Assembly (NCBI RefSeq): GCF_030270585.1 | Contig: NZ_BSYI01000009.1 | Coordinates: 85,747-149,746 of the forward strand | Length of the DNA stretch: 64,000 nucleotides | DNA from: Paralimibaculum aggregatum | GTDB lineage: Bacteria; Pseudomonadota; Alphaproteobacteria; Rhodobacterales; Rhodobacteraceae | Reading direction: 5' to 3' | In this document: positions 9,961-17,887 of the stretch, piece after piece | Layout: each line of letters opens with the position of its first letter | Numbering within the stretch: position 1 is the first letter of the stretch | Position numbers and translations under genes: made by a program | The notes under the pieces: generated by a model | What the model saw: only the letters and a program-made list of their open reading frames with translations | What the model was told of the DNA's origin: nothing | Databases searched by the model: none

Positions 9961-10638
9961 TCAGGCGCCGTCGGGCTGCGGCTCGGCCGGCTCGGAGGTT
10001 TCGGCGGCCTGCGCCTTCTTGGGCGGACGCCCGCGGCGCTTGCGCGGAGGCTGGCTGGCCGAGGTCTCTTCCTCGGTGGCGACGAGCAGCGAGCCCTCGC
10101 CATCCGAACCCTCCGGGTCGATCGTGGTCAGGCCGCTGACGCCGCTGTCAACCGGTGCCGTCTCGGCCCGCGCCGGCGCTGGCTCGGGCGGCGACGGTTG
10201 CGGCTCCTGGGCCTGTGCCGGGGCAGGCGCGGGCTGCTCGCCCTCGCCCGGGGCGTCGCGCCGGCGCCCGCGCTCGGAACGGTCCTGCCGCTCGCCGCGC
10301 TCCTCGGCATGGGGCTGCTCGCCGCCGCCGCCGCCCGAGAAGCTGTCCTCGTCGCCGTCGCCGTTCGCATTGTCCCGGCGCTCCGGCTGCCCCGGATTGG
10401 CGAGGATCAGGATGCGCTGGTAATGCTCTGCGTGCTGGAGGAAGTTCTCCGCCATGACCCGGTCGCCCGAGGTCTGCGCATCGCGCGCGAGGGAGAGATA
10501 CTTGTCGATGATCTGCTGCGGCGTGCCGCGCACCTTCCCCTCGGGGCCGGAGCTGTCATAGACGCGGTTGACATTGTTGCCGTTGGTCTTGCGGTTGCCG
10601 CGCCCTCGGGTGCGGTTGTTCTTTTGCGTAGGTCTCAT
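9961..10638 (-). CDS. DUF4167 domain protein, putative RNA-binding
   Basis: 225 residues. The conserved N-terminal DUF4167 region (residues 1-75) starts MRPTQKNNRTRGRGNRK and includes NRVYDSSGPEGKVRGTPQQI and RDAQTSGDRVMAENFLQHAEHYQRI, an alphaproteobacterial signature. The rest is low-complexity, acidic and proline-rich, ending in a basic RRGRPPKK patch. The molecular function of the family is not established; the basic RGRGNRKTNG start suggests nucleic-acid binding, which is inference. I start at the ATG at 10638; the open frame runs 20 codons further but without family similarity. A promoter overlaps the end of prmC, so it can be expressed apart from prfA-prmC. Confidence 0.82.
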   Translation of the reverse strand: MRPTQKNNRTRGRGNRKTNGNNVNRVYDSSGPEGKVRGTPQQIIDKYLSLARDAQTSGDRVMAENFLQHAEHYQRILILANPGQPERRDNANGDGDEDSFSGGGGGEQPHAEERGERQDRSERGRRRDAPGEGEQPAPAPAQAQEPQPSPPEPAPARAETAPVDSGVSGLTTIDPEGSDGEGSLLVATEEETSASQPPRKRRGRPPKKAQAAETSEPAEPQPDGA

Positions 10639-10749
10639 GGGCCCCAGACTGCTCTTGAACCGGCTCGGCGAGCTTTCGGATGGTCGCATGCCCCGCACAT
10701 CCGGTCCGCGCCGGCGGCAGGGCAGTGGACGTATGAAGCTGCTGCCAAG

Positions 10750-10796
10750 ATCCGGAAGCCCTCAAAAGCGGAAAAAACGCCCGCTACCTTCCGGAT
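10750..10796 (-). promoter_or_regulatory. Leader inverted repeat upstream of the DUF4167 gene
   Basis: A perfect 9-bp inverted repeat (ATCCGGAAG / CTTCCGGAT) encloses 29 nt that can form a smaller GCGG/CCGC stem around a T-run when read on the minus strand. It begins about 9 bp downstream of the -10 element of the putative promoter, so it would be the first structure in the transcript or an operator just past the start point. Confidence 0.4.
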
Positions 10797-10804
10797 ACAC
10801 CTCT

Positions 10805-10832
10805 CATATACCCGCTTTCCCGCCTTGCTCAA
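10805..10832 (-). promoter_or_regulatory. Putative sigma70-type promoter for the DUF4167 gene
   Basis: Read on the minus strand: -35 TTGAGC (10832-10827), 16-bp spacer, -10 TATATG (10810-10805). It sits in an AT-rich patch that overlaps the stop codon of prmC. The start point would be near 10798, giving a leader of about 160 nt before the ATG at 10638. Confidence 0.5.
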
Positions 10833-11728
10833 CCCGAAAGCGTGCTTTTCGGCGTTTTTTTGCCATGGACGGCGATGATCGCGCGCTCGTTGCCGTCGAG
10901 ATCGCGGCGCAGGCCGGCGACGGCGAGGCCCGTCGCCTCGATGATCCCGGCGACCGCGGCGGCCTGTCCGCGGCCGAGTTCGAGGATGGCCCGGCCGCCG
11001 GGCGCCAGGGTTTCGGGCAGGCTGGCGGCGATCCGGCGATAGGCGCCGAGCCCGTCACCCGCGGGGCCGCTGTCGGGGGTCAGCGCGGCGCGCGGCTCGT
11101 GGCGGGCGACTTCCGGCGCGAGGCCCGGGATCTCGTGCGCGGCGATATAGGGCGGGTTGGAGACGACGAGATCCCAGGTGCCGGGCGGCAGGCCGTCGAC
11201 CCAGTCGGCCCGGGCGAACACGGCACGGGCCTCGAGGCCGAGCCGGCGGGCGTTGCGCTGGGCCATGCGGAGCGCCGGGCCGCTCGTGTCGGTGCCGAGG
11301 CCGGTGGTTCCGGGGCGCTCGGCGAGCAGGGTGAGCAGCAGGCAGCCGCTGCCCGTGCCGAGATCGAGCAGCCGGGCGAAGCGCGCCTCCAGGGCGGCGG
11401 CGACGAGGGTCTCGGTCTCCGGCCGCGGATCGAGCACCTCGGGGCCGGTGCAGAAATCCCGCCCCCAGAAGGCGCGCCGGCCGGTGACATGCGAGAACGG
11501 CCGGCGGTCGAGGCGCGCGGCGAGGGCGCGGGCGGCGCGGGCTCGTTCGACCGGGCCGGGCGGGTCGCGCCGGGCGGCGGCGAATGCACGGGGCGAGAGC
11601 CCGGAGGCCCAGCGCAGGATCAGCTGCGCCTCGCGCGCCGGGTCGGCGAGACCGGCCGCATCGAGGCGCCGCGAGATCTCGGCGGCGAGCGCCTGGCGGC
11701 TTGGCGGGGCAGGGTGCGCGGCGCTCAC
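10829..11728 (-). CDS. prmC: Peptide chain release factor N5-glutamine methyltransferase
   Basis: 299-residue SAM-dependent enzyme that methylates the glutamine of the GGQ motif in release factors. Visible motifs: SAM-binding LLDLGTGSGCLLLTLL and catalytic VVSNPPYIAAHEIPGL; the N-terminal helical domain contains REAQLILRWASGLSPRAF. The start is GTG at 11728 with GGAGGAG about 7 bp upstream; the frame continues 18 codons further but those residues are arginine-rich filler. It lies downstream of prfA, which encodes its substrate, though 331 bp separate them. Confidence 0.93.
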   Translation of the reverse strand: MSAAHPAPPSRQALAAEISRRLDAAGLADPAREAQLILRWASGLSPRAFAAARRDPPGPVERARAARALAARLDRRPFSHVTGRRAFWGRDFCTGPEVLDPRPETETLVAAALEARFARLLDLGTGSGCLLLTLLAERPGTTGLGTDTSGPALRMAQRNARRLGLEARAVFARADWVDGLPPGTWDLVVSNPPYIAAHEIPGLAPEVARHEPRAALTPDSGPAGDGLGAYRRIAASLPETLAPGGRAILELGRGQAAAVAGIIEATGLAVAGLRRDLDGNERAIIAVHGKKTPKSTLSG

Positions 11729-12059
11729 CGGGCGGCTCCTCCGGGCAGCGAGCCGGGCCTGCCGACCAACGCGCGCCGCCACGGCCGGAGAGCCCCACGG
11801 CCAGCGGTTTCCGAAGGCGCCGCGTCGGGCGCTTCGCTGGCGGCACCGATCCGCCCGCGGCGCGGTTCCGAGGGCGGTGCCGGTTGCAGCCGGGTGCCGG
11901 TGGCCACCGGCGTACCTGTGGAAGACCGCCGCGGACCTGACGGCAGCCGGAGGCGGGACGCCCGACGCGGCGCTTCGGAGGGGCTGCCGGGCATGCGCGC
12001 GACGGCCTGGCGGGCGCGCGCCCTGCGGGTCGGCGGCCAGGGGGCGGCGGAGCCCGGCA
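11729..12059. other. Non-coding gap between prfA and prmC with an inverted repeat
   Basis: No open frame here has coding character. The gap holds a perfect inverted repeat of 15 bp, GCGCCGCGTCGGGCG at 11818-11832 against its complement at 11959-11973; adjoining TCCGAAG bases also pair if a one-base bulge is allowed. The CCCGACGCGGCGCT part recurs at 32723-32736 in another gap. The arms are 126 bp apart. I see no promoter. Confidence 0.45.
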
Positions 12060-13112
12060 TCATCCGAGCTCGGCCAGCCTGGCCGCGTGATCGGCCTCGA
12101 TCAGCGCGTCGATCAGCTCGTCGAGCCCGCCCTCGAGCACCTGCGGCAGGCGGTAGAGCGTGAGGCCGATGCGGTGGTCGGTGACCCTGCCCTGCGGGAA
12201 GTTGTAGGTCCGGATGCGCTCGGAACGGTCGCCCGAGCCGACCTGGCCGCGGCGCTCCGCCGCCCGCGCGGCATCGGCCTTCCGGCGCTCCATGTCGTAG
12301 AGCCGCGCGCGCAGCACCGCCATGGCCCGCGCCCGGTTCTGGTGCTGGGACTTCTCCGAGGAGGTCACCACGAGCCCGGTCGGCAGATGGGTGATGCGCA
12401 CGGCCGAATCGGTGGTGTTGACGTGCTGGCCGCCGGCGCCGGAGGCGCGCATGGTGTCGATGCGGATCTCGCCCGCCGGGATCTCGATGTCGATCTCCTC
12501 GGCCTCGGGCAGCACCGCGACGGTGGCTGCCGAGGTGTGGATCCGCCCCTGCGTCTCGGTCTCGGGCACGCGCTGCACCCGGTGCACACCGCTCTCGAAC
12601 TTGAGCCTGGCGAAGACGCCGCTGCCGCGCACCGCCGCCACCAGCTCGCGCAGCCCGCCGAGATCGGAGACGGTCTCCTCCAGCACATCGACGCGCCAGC
12701 CGCGGCTCTCGGCATAGCGGCGATACATCGCGAAGAGATCGGCGGCGAAGAGCGCCGCCTCGTCGCCGCCGGTGCCGGGGCGGATCTCGAGGATGGCGGC
12801 GCGGTCGTCGGCCTCGTCGCGGGGCAGGAGGGCGAGCTTCAGCGCGTGCTCGGCCGCGGGCAGCCGGGCCTCGAGGGCGGAGATCTCCTCCTCGGCGAGC
12901 CCCGCCATCTCCGGATCGGCGAGCATGCGCCGGGCCTCCTCGAGGCCTTCGGTCACGCCCTGCCAGTCGCGGATCGCGTCGACCACCGGCCCGAGCGCGG
13001 CATAGTCGCGGCTCGCCGCCGCGATCTCCGAGGGATCGGCGGCCGCGGCCAGCCGCGCCTCGAGATAGGCGTGGCGCTCGAGGATCTCTCTGAGGCGTTC
13101 TTCGGGGACCAT
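12060..13112 (-). CDS. prfA: Peptide chain release factor 1
   Basis: 350-residue class I release factor that reads UAA and UAG stop codons. The anticodon-mimic motif appears as PET in [12 protein letters not shown], at the place of the PAT tripeptide in E. coli RF1; RF2 would carry SPF. The catalytic GGQ is in [17 protein letters not shown], followed by [15 protein letters not shown] start at the ATG giving [13 protein letters not shown]; the open frame is 12 codons longer without family similarity. It is upstream of prmC, whose product modifies this GGQ. Confidence 0.95.
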   Translation of the reverse strand: MVPEERLREILERHAYLEARLAAAADPSEIAAASRDYAALGPVVDAIRDWQGVTEGLEEARRMLADPEMAGLAEEEISALEARLPAAEHALKLALLPRDEADDRAAILEIRPGTGGDEAALFAADLFAMYRRYAESRGWRVDVLEETVSDLGGLRELVAAVRGSGVFARLKFESGVHRVQRVPETETQGRIHTSAATVAVLPEAEEIDIEIPAGEIRIDTMRASGAGGQHVNTTDSAVRITHLPTGLVVTSSEKSQHQNRARAMAVLRARLYDMERRKADAARAAERRGQVGSGDRSERIRTYNFPQGRVTDHRIGLTLYRLPQVLEGGLDELIDALIEADHAARLAELG

Positions 13113-13237
13113 GCGCCGCGTCCTGCCCCGCGGCCGCGCGAAGGTCAAGCCGGGCGCTGGCCGGGCGCATGCCGTGGCCGGGCCGGCGCCGGGCCGGCAC
13201 AGGGTCCGGCGCGGTCGCCGAAGCCGGCACTGTGGCC

Positions 13238-13266
13238 TTGCCCGGACCGGACAAACGGATCATGTT
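13238..13266 (+). promoter_or_regulatory. Weak candidate promoter for the RND efflux genes
   Basis: TTGCCC (13238-13243), 17-bp spacer, CATGTT (13261-13266), about 100 bp ahead of the adaptor start in the region divergent from prfA. The -10 match is poor, so this is a suggestion only. No operator or divergent regulator gene accompanies it. Confidence 0.25.
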
Positions 13267-13369
13267 GTCGCGGGCCGGAGACGGCGGCGCCCGGTGCCGG
13301 CTCGCGGGCCCTGCCGATGCCGGCTGCGGCAGGCGATCTACCGATCAACCGAACGAGGAGCGGACCGCC

Positions 13370-14575
13370 ATGATCTGGCCAAATCCCGCCAACGGCCGGC
13401 GTGCCACCCAGGTTCTGACGGCGCTCGCGCTGGCGTTCGGCCTCGGGCTCGGCCCCGTTGCACCGCTTCCGGCGGCGGCCCAGGCCCAGGGCCCGGCGGC
13501 GGTGAAGGCCGAGCGGGTGGAGCGCCGCCCGGTTGCCGACACCACGCCGATCCTTGCCGAGCTCGTCGCCACCACCCGCAGCGAGGTCGCGACCCGCACC
13601 GCCGGGATCGTCTCGGAGGTGCTGTTCCGCGTCGGCGACGCGGTGGAGGCCGGCGCGCTCCTGGTGCGGCTCGACCGCGACCTGATCGACATCCGCCTGC
13701 GCACCTCGCAGGCCGCGCTCGAGGCGGCACAGGCCGGCGTCGCGGTGTCGGAGGCGCAGATGCGCCTTGCCGTGCAGGCCTTCGAGCGGCAGTCGCAGCT
13801 GCGCGGCTCCACCGCCTTCTCGCGCGGGCAGTTCGAGGATCTCGAGGCCAGCGTCGCGCAGGCCCAGAGCGAGCTCACCCGCGCGGCGGCCCAGGTGGCC
13901 CGGGCCGAGGCCGAGCTCTCGCGCGCCGAATACGACCGGCGCCATGCCGAGATCCGCGCGCCCTTCGCCGGCATCGTGGTGGCGAAGGCGGCGCAGCCCG
14001 GCAGCTACATCGCGCTCGGCGCGCCGGTGGCGACGCTGCTCGACATCGGCGCGCTCGAGATCGAGGCCAACATCCCGGTGAAGCTGATCGGCGCGGTGCG
14101 CGAGGGGCTGGCGGTGGAGGCGGTGTTCCAGGACGGGCCGACGACCGAGGCCGTGGTGCGCAGCCTGCTGCCGGTGGAGACCCAGACCACCCGCACCCGG
14201 CCGGTGCGCTTCGCGGTGGATCTGACGGCGATCGACCCGGCGCGGCTGGCCTCCGGCCGCTCGGTGCTGCTGAAGGTGCCGGTGAGCGTGCCGCGCGAGG
14301 CGGTGACGGTGCCGAAGGATGCGCTGGTGCAGGCCCGCGGCGGCTGGATGGTGTTCGTCGTGGAGGCCGACAAGGCGGTGCCGCGGACGATCACGCTGGG
14401 CGAGCCGGTGGGCGCGCGGATGGAGGTGCTCTCGGGCCTCGAGCCCGGCGAGATCGTGGTGGTGCGCGGCAATGAGCGGCTGCGCCCCGGCCAGCCGGTG
14501 ACGGCGACGCTGGTGCCGCCGGTCGACCGCGCCCCCGAGGCGGCCGCGACCGCCCCCGCTCCCGGCCGGGGCTGA
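13370..14575 (+). CDS. RND efflux periplasmic adaptor (membrane fusion protein)
   Basis: 401-residue HlyD/AcrA-family adaptor that would link the inner-membrane RND pump to an outer-membrane channel. A signal peptide runs to about residue 35 (ending PLPAAAQAQ). A lipoyl-like half follows (TRTAGIVSEVLFRVGDAVEAGALLVRLD in two parts), then a coiled-coil hairpin (about residues 105-185), then the second lipoyl half with IRAPFAGIVV, and a beta-barrel. The start has GAGGAG 9 bp upstream. The pump gene begins 5 bp after its stop. No outer-membrane TolC-type gene is nearby. Substrate unknown. Confidence 0.88.
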   Translation: MIWPNPANGRRATQVLTALALAFGLGLGPVAPLPAAAQAQGPAAVKAERVERRPVADTTPILAELVATTRSEVATRTAGIVSEVLFRVGDAVEAGALLVRLDRDLIDIRLRTSQAALEAAQAGVAVSEAQMRLAVQAFERQSQLRGSTAFSRGQFEDLEASVAQAQSELTRAAAQVARAEAELSRAEYDRRHAEIRAPFAGIVVAKAAQPGSYIALGAPVATLLDIGALEIEANIPVKLIGAVREGLAVEAVFQDGPTTEAVVRSLLPVETQTTRTRPVRFAVDLTAIDPARLASGRSVLLKVPVSVPREAVTVPKDALVQARGGWMVFVVEADKAVPRTITLGEPVGARMEVLSGLEPGEIVVVRGNERLRPGQPVTATLVPPVDRAPEAAATAPAPGRG

Positions 14576-14580
14576 GGCGC

Positions 14581-17500
14581 ATGGACCCGATCCGCATTGC
14601 CATCGAGCGCCCGGTCGCGGTGATCGCGGCGGTGATGATGGCGGTGATGTTCGGCGCGCTGGCGCTGGCGCGGATCCCGATCCAGCTCACCCCGGACGTG
14701 CGCAAGCCGGTGATCGAGGTCACCACGGTCTGGGCGGGCGCCGCGCCGGCCGAGGTCGAGCGCGAGATCATCAACCCGCAGGAGGACGAGATAAAGGGCC
14801 TCTCGGGGCTCGAGACGATCATCTCCACCGCCGATACCGGGCGCGCGCGGATCACGCTGGAATTCGCCATCGGCACCGACATGGACCGCGCCTTCACGCT
14901 GGTCGCCAACCGGCTCGACCGGGTCTCGGGCTATCCGGCCGAGGCGGAGGAGCCGACGCTCGACACCTCCGGCTCCGACGACAACCCCATCGCCTGGATG
15001 ATCGTGCGCCGCGCCGAGGGCGTGACCCGGCCGATGGAGCACTACGGCGATTTCGTCAACGACGTGGTGGCGGAGCGGCTGGAGCGCGTCGATGGCGTCG
15101 CGGCGACCAATGTCTATGGCGGGGTCGAGCGCGAGCTGCAGGTGATCATCGACCCCGAGGAGCTCGCGCGCTTCCGCCTGACGATCCCGGAGGTGGTGGA
15201 GGTGCTGCGCCGGGAGAGCATCTCGCTCTCGGCCGGGGATCTCGACGAGGGCAAGCGGCGCTATGTGGTGCGCGCGGAGGGCGAGCTCAACACCGTCGCG
15301 GCGGTCGAGGAGGTGGTGCTGCGCTCGGGCGCTGCCGGCACCGCCGATGCGCTCGGCCGGGTCTTCATGCGCGACGTCTCCGAGATCCGCTTCGGCCACA
15401 AGGAGCCGACGGCGCGGATCCGGCAGAACGGCCAGGCGGCGATCGCGGTCAACGCGGTGCGCGAGCAGGGCGCCAACGTGATCGAGACCATGGAGGGCAT
15501 CCGCGCCGCCATCACCGAGCTGCGCGACGGGCCGCTGGCCGCCGAGGGGCTGACCCTCACCCAGGTCTATGACGAGACGGTCTATATCGACGGTGCCATC
15601 GACCTCGTGATCCAGAACATCTGGGTCGGCGGGCTGCTGGCGGCGGGGGTGCTGCTGCTGTTCCTGCGCTCCGGCTCGGCAACGCTGGTGATCAGCCTCG
15701 CCATCCCGGTCTCCATCGTGGCGAGCTTCGTCGCCATGGCGGCGCTCGGGCGCACGCTCAACGTGATCTCGCTGGCCGGCATCGCCTTCGCCGTGGGCAT
15801 GGTGGTGGATGCCGCCATCGTGGTGCTGGAGAACATCTATCGTCTGCGCCAGCTCGGGGTGCCGTCGGCGCAGGCCGCCTATGAGGGCGCGCGGCAGGTC
15901 TGGGGGGCGATCCTCGTCTCGGCGCTGACCACCGTCATGGTGTTCATCCCGATCCTGGTGATGGAGCTCGAGGCGGGGCAGCTCTTCCGCGACCTCGCGG
16001 TGGCGATCTCGGTCTCGGTCTGCCTCTCGCTGGTGGTCGCGGTCACCGTGATCCCGGCGCTCTCGGCGCGGCTGCTGGGGCGGGACGAGGCGCAGCTCTC
16101 GGTGATGCCGGTGCCGATCGTCGACCATTTCGGGCGGCTCTTCGCCTGGATCGTGCGCGGCTATGCCTGGATCACGGTGAAGGTGCGGCTGATCGGGCTC
16201 CTGGTGGTGAGCGCGATCACCGGCGCGGCGCTCTGGGGTGCGGCGGAATACCTGCCCAAGCTGGAATACCTGCCGGAGGGCAACCGCAACCTCGTCTTCG
16301 GCGTCACCCTGCCGCCGCCGGGCTACAACCTCGCCACCACCACCGAGATCGCGGAGCGGATCGAGGCGGTGGCGCGCCCGCTCTGGCAGCTCGAGGACGA
16401 CGGCACCACCGAGCTGCCCGGCATCCGGCACTTCTTCTTCGTCGCGGTGCGCGGCTCCACCTTTCTCGGCGGCTCGGCGCAGGTGCCGGGGCGGGTGGCG
16501 GAGCTGATCCCGGTGCTGCGCGCGCCGATCTTCGCCGAGCCCGGCACCTTCGGCTTCATCAACCAGCGCTCGCTCTTCGGCCGCGGCATCGGCGGCGGCC
16601 GCGCCATCGAGCTCAACGTGCAGGGCCAGGACCTCGAGGAGATCCTCGGCGTCGCGCAGCGCGCCGCCGGCAAGATCGTCGCCAACTTCCCGCCGATGGA
16701 GGACAACCAGTTCCGCCCGATCCCCGGCCTCGAACTCGGCGCGCCGGAGGTGCGGATGGTGCCCGACCGGGTGCATCTGGCCGATGCCGGGATCGACGCG
16801 CGCACCCTGGCGCAGACGCTCGACGCCTACAATGACGGGCTGCGCATCGCCGAGATCACCGTCGGCTCGGAACGGATCGACCTGACCCTGCTCGGCACCT
16901 CGGCCAACGAGGAGGGCCGGCGCACCCAGGATATCGGCGGCTTCCCGGTGGTCGCGCCCAACGGGCGGATCGTGCCGCTCTCGGCGCTCTCGAGCCTCGA
17001 GCTCACCGCCGGGCCGACGCAGATCCGCCACCGCGAGCGGCTGCGCACGGTCACGCTGGAGCTGCGCCCCTCAACGGCGATCCCGCTCGAGACGGCACTC
17101 GAGATGATGGCCGAGGACGTGGTGGGCGCGCTGCGGGCGGAGGGGCTGCCGCCCGGCGTGCAGCTCTCGCTCTCCGGCGCGGCGGACCAGCTGACCCAGA
17201 CCTGGGAGGCGCTGCAGGTCAACCTGCTGCTGGCGCTGGTCATCGTCTTCCTGGTGATGGCGGTGCTGTTCGAGAGCTTCATCCTGCCGCTGGTGATCCT
17301 GATCTCGGTGCCGGTGGCCGGCGCCGGGGGCGTGGCGGGGCTGGTGGTGCTCAACCAGTTCCAGGCGCAGTCGCTCGACATGCTGACCCTGCTCGGCTTC
17401 GTGATCCTGATCGGCATCGTGGTGAACAACGCGATCCTGCTCGTGCACCAGTCGCTCTACCACCTGCGCGAGGAGGGGATGGGGGTCGACGAGGCGATCC

Positions 17501-17820
17501 TCGAGGCCACGCGCAACCGCATCCGGCCGATCTTCATGTCGACGCTGACCAGCGTGATGGGGATGCTGCCGCTGGTGGTCTTCCCCGGTGCGGGCTCGGA
17601 GCTCTATCGCGGGCTCGGCTCGGTGGTGGTGGGCGGGCTCTCGATGTCGGCGGTGCTGACGCTGCTGCTGGTGCCGCCGCTCCTGCGCCTCACGCTCGGC
17701 GTTTCGGAGCGCCACCGCGCGGCGCCGGCGGAGATCGAGGACGATGCCGGTGACGACGGCTATTACGACGATGACCGCGCGCCGGGGGATGGCTATCGCC
17801 GGGCGCACCCCGCCGAATAG
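14581..17820 (+). CDS. RND efflux transporter, HAE1-type permease
   Basis: 1079-residue proton-driven pump of the AcrB/MexB superfamily. N-terminal MDPIRIAIERPVAVIAAVMMA starts the first of about twelve helices. Two large periplasmic loops (about residues 35-340 and 560-870) separate the helix bundles. In the central helices GIAFAVGMVVDAAIVVLENIYR carries the paired acidic residues of the proton relay, here split by alanine (D-A-A). The C-terminal tail is acidic. A hairpin terminator follows at once. With the adaptor it forms a two-gene operon; this is the divergent HAE1 branch common in marine alphaproteobacteria rather than a close AcrB. Substrate cannot be told from sequence. Confidence 0.9.
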   Translation: MDPIRIAIERPVAVIAAVMMAVMFGALALARIPIQLTPDVRKPVIEVTTVWAGAAPAEVEREIINPQEDEIKGLSGLETIISTADTGRARITLEFAIGTDMDRAFTLVANRLDRVSGYPAEAEEPTLDTSGSDDNPIAWMIVRRAEGVTRPMEHYGDFVNDVVAERLERVDGVAATNVYGGVERELQVIIDPEELARFRLTIPEVVEVLRRESISLSAGDLDEGKRRYVVRAEGELNTVAAVEEVVLRSGAAGTADALGRVFMRDVSEIRFGHKEPTARIRQNGQAAIAVNAVREQGANVIETMEGIRAAITELRDGPLAAEGLTLTQVYDETVYIDGAIDLVIQNIWVGGLLAAGVLLLFLRSGSATLVISLAIPVSIVASFVAMAALGRTLNVISLAGIAFAVGMVVDAAIVVLENIYRLRQLGVPSAQAAYEGARQVWGAILVSALTTVMVFIPILVMELEAGQLFRDLAVAISVSVCLSLVVAVTVIPALSARLLGRDEAQLSVMPVPIVDHFGRLFAWIVRGYAWITVKVRLIGLLVVSAITGAALWGAAEYLPKLEYLPEGNRNLVFGVTLPPPGYNLATTTEIAERIEAVARPLWQLEDDGTTELPGIRHFFFVAVRGSTFLGGSAQVPGRVAELIPVLRAPIFAEPGTFGFINQRSLFGRGIGGGRAIELNVQGQDLEEILGVAQRAAGKIVANFPPMEDNQFRPIPGLELGAPEVRMVPDRVHLADAGIDARTLAQTLDAYNDGLRIAEITVGSERIDLTLLGTSANEEGRRTQDIGGFPVVAPNGRIVPLSALSSLELTAGPTQIRHRERLRTVTLELRPSTAIPLETALEMMAEDVVGALRAEGLPPGVQLSLSGAADQLTQTWEALQVNLLLALVIVFLVMAVLFESFILPLVILISVPVAGAGGVAGLVVLNQFQAQSLDMLTLLGFVILIGIVVNNAILLVHQSLYHLREEGMGVDEAILEATRNRIRPIFMSTLTSVMGMLPLVVFPGAGSELYRGLGSVVVGGLSMSAVLTLLLVPPLLRLTLGVSERHRAAPAEIEDDAGDDGYYDDDRAPGDGYRRAHPAE

Positions 17821-17865
17821 GCGCCCGCCATGAAAACGGGCGCCGGAGGATGCCCCCGGCGCCCG
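17819..17865. terminator. Bidirectional terminator with three mutually exclusive arms
   Basis: In the 67-bp gap between two convergent genes lie arms GGCGCCCG, CGGGCGCCGG (17837-17846) and CCGGCGCCCG (17856-17865). The middle arm pairs either with the first (8 bp, 9-nt loop) or with the third (10 bp, 9-nt loop). No T-run follows on either strand. Confidence 0.5.
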
Positions 17866-17887
17866 GTCTCGCCGCACGGCAATGCGA

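Noticed and set aside
12060..13112. PET in place of PAT in release factor 1 as an anomaly
   Set aside because: I recall this variant as common in alphaproteobacterial RF1, so it is not treated as unusual.
14005..17031. 1008-codon minus-strand open frame opposite the RND transporter
   Set aside because: Antisense shadow of a GC-rich gene: rich in Arg, His, Asp and Gly with no domain. The plus-strand RND permease is unmistakable.
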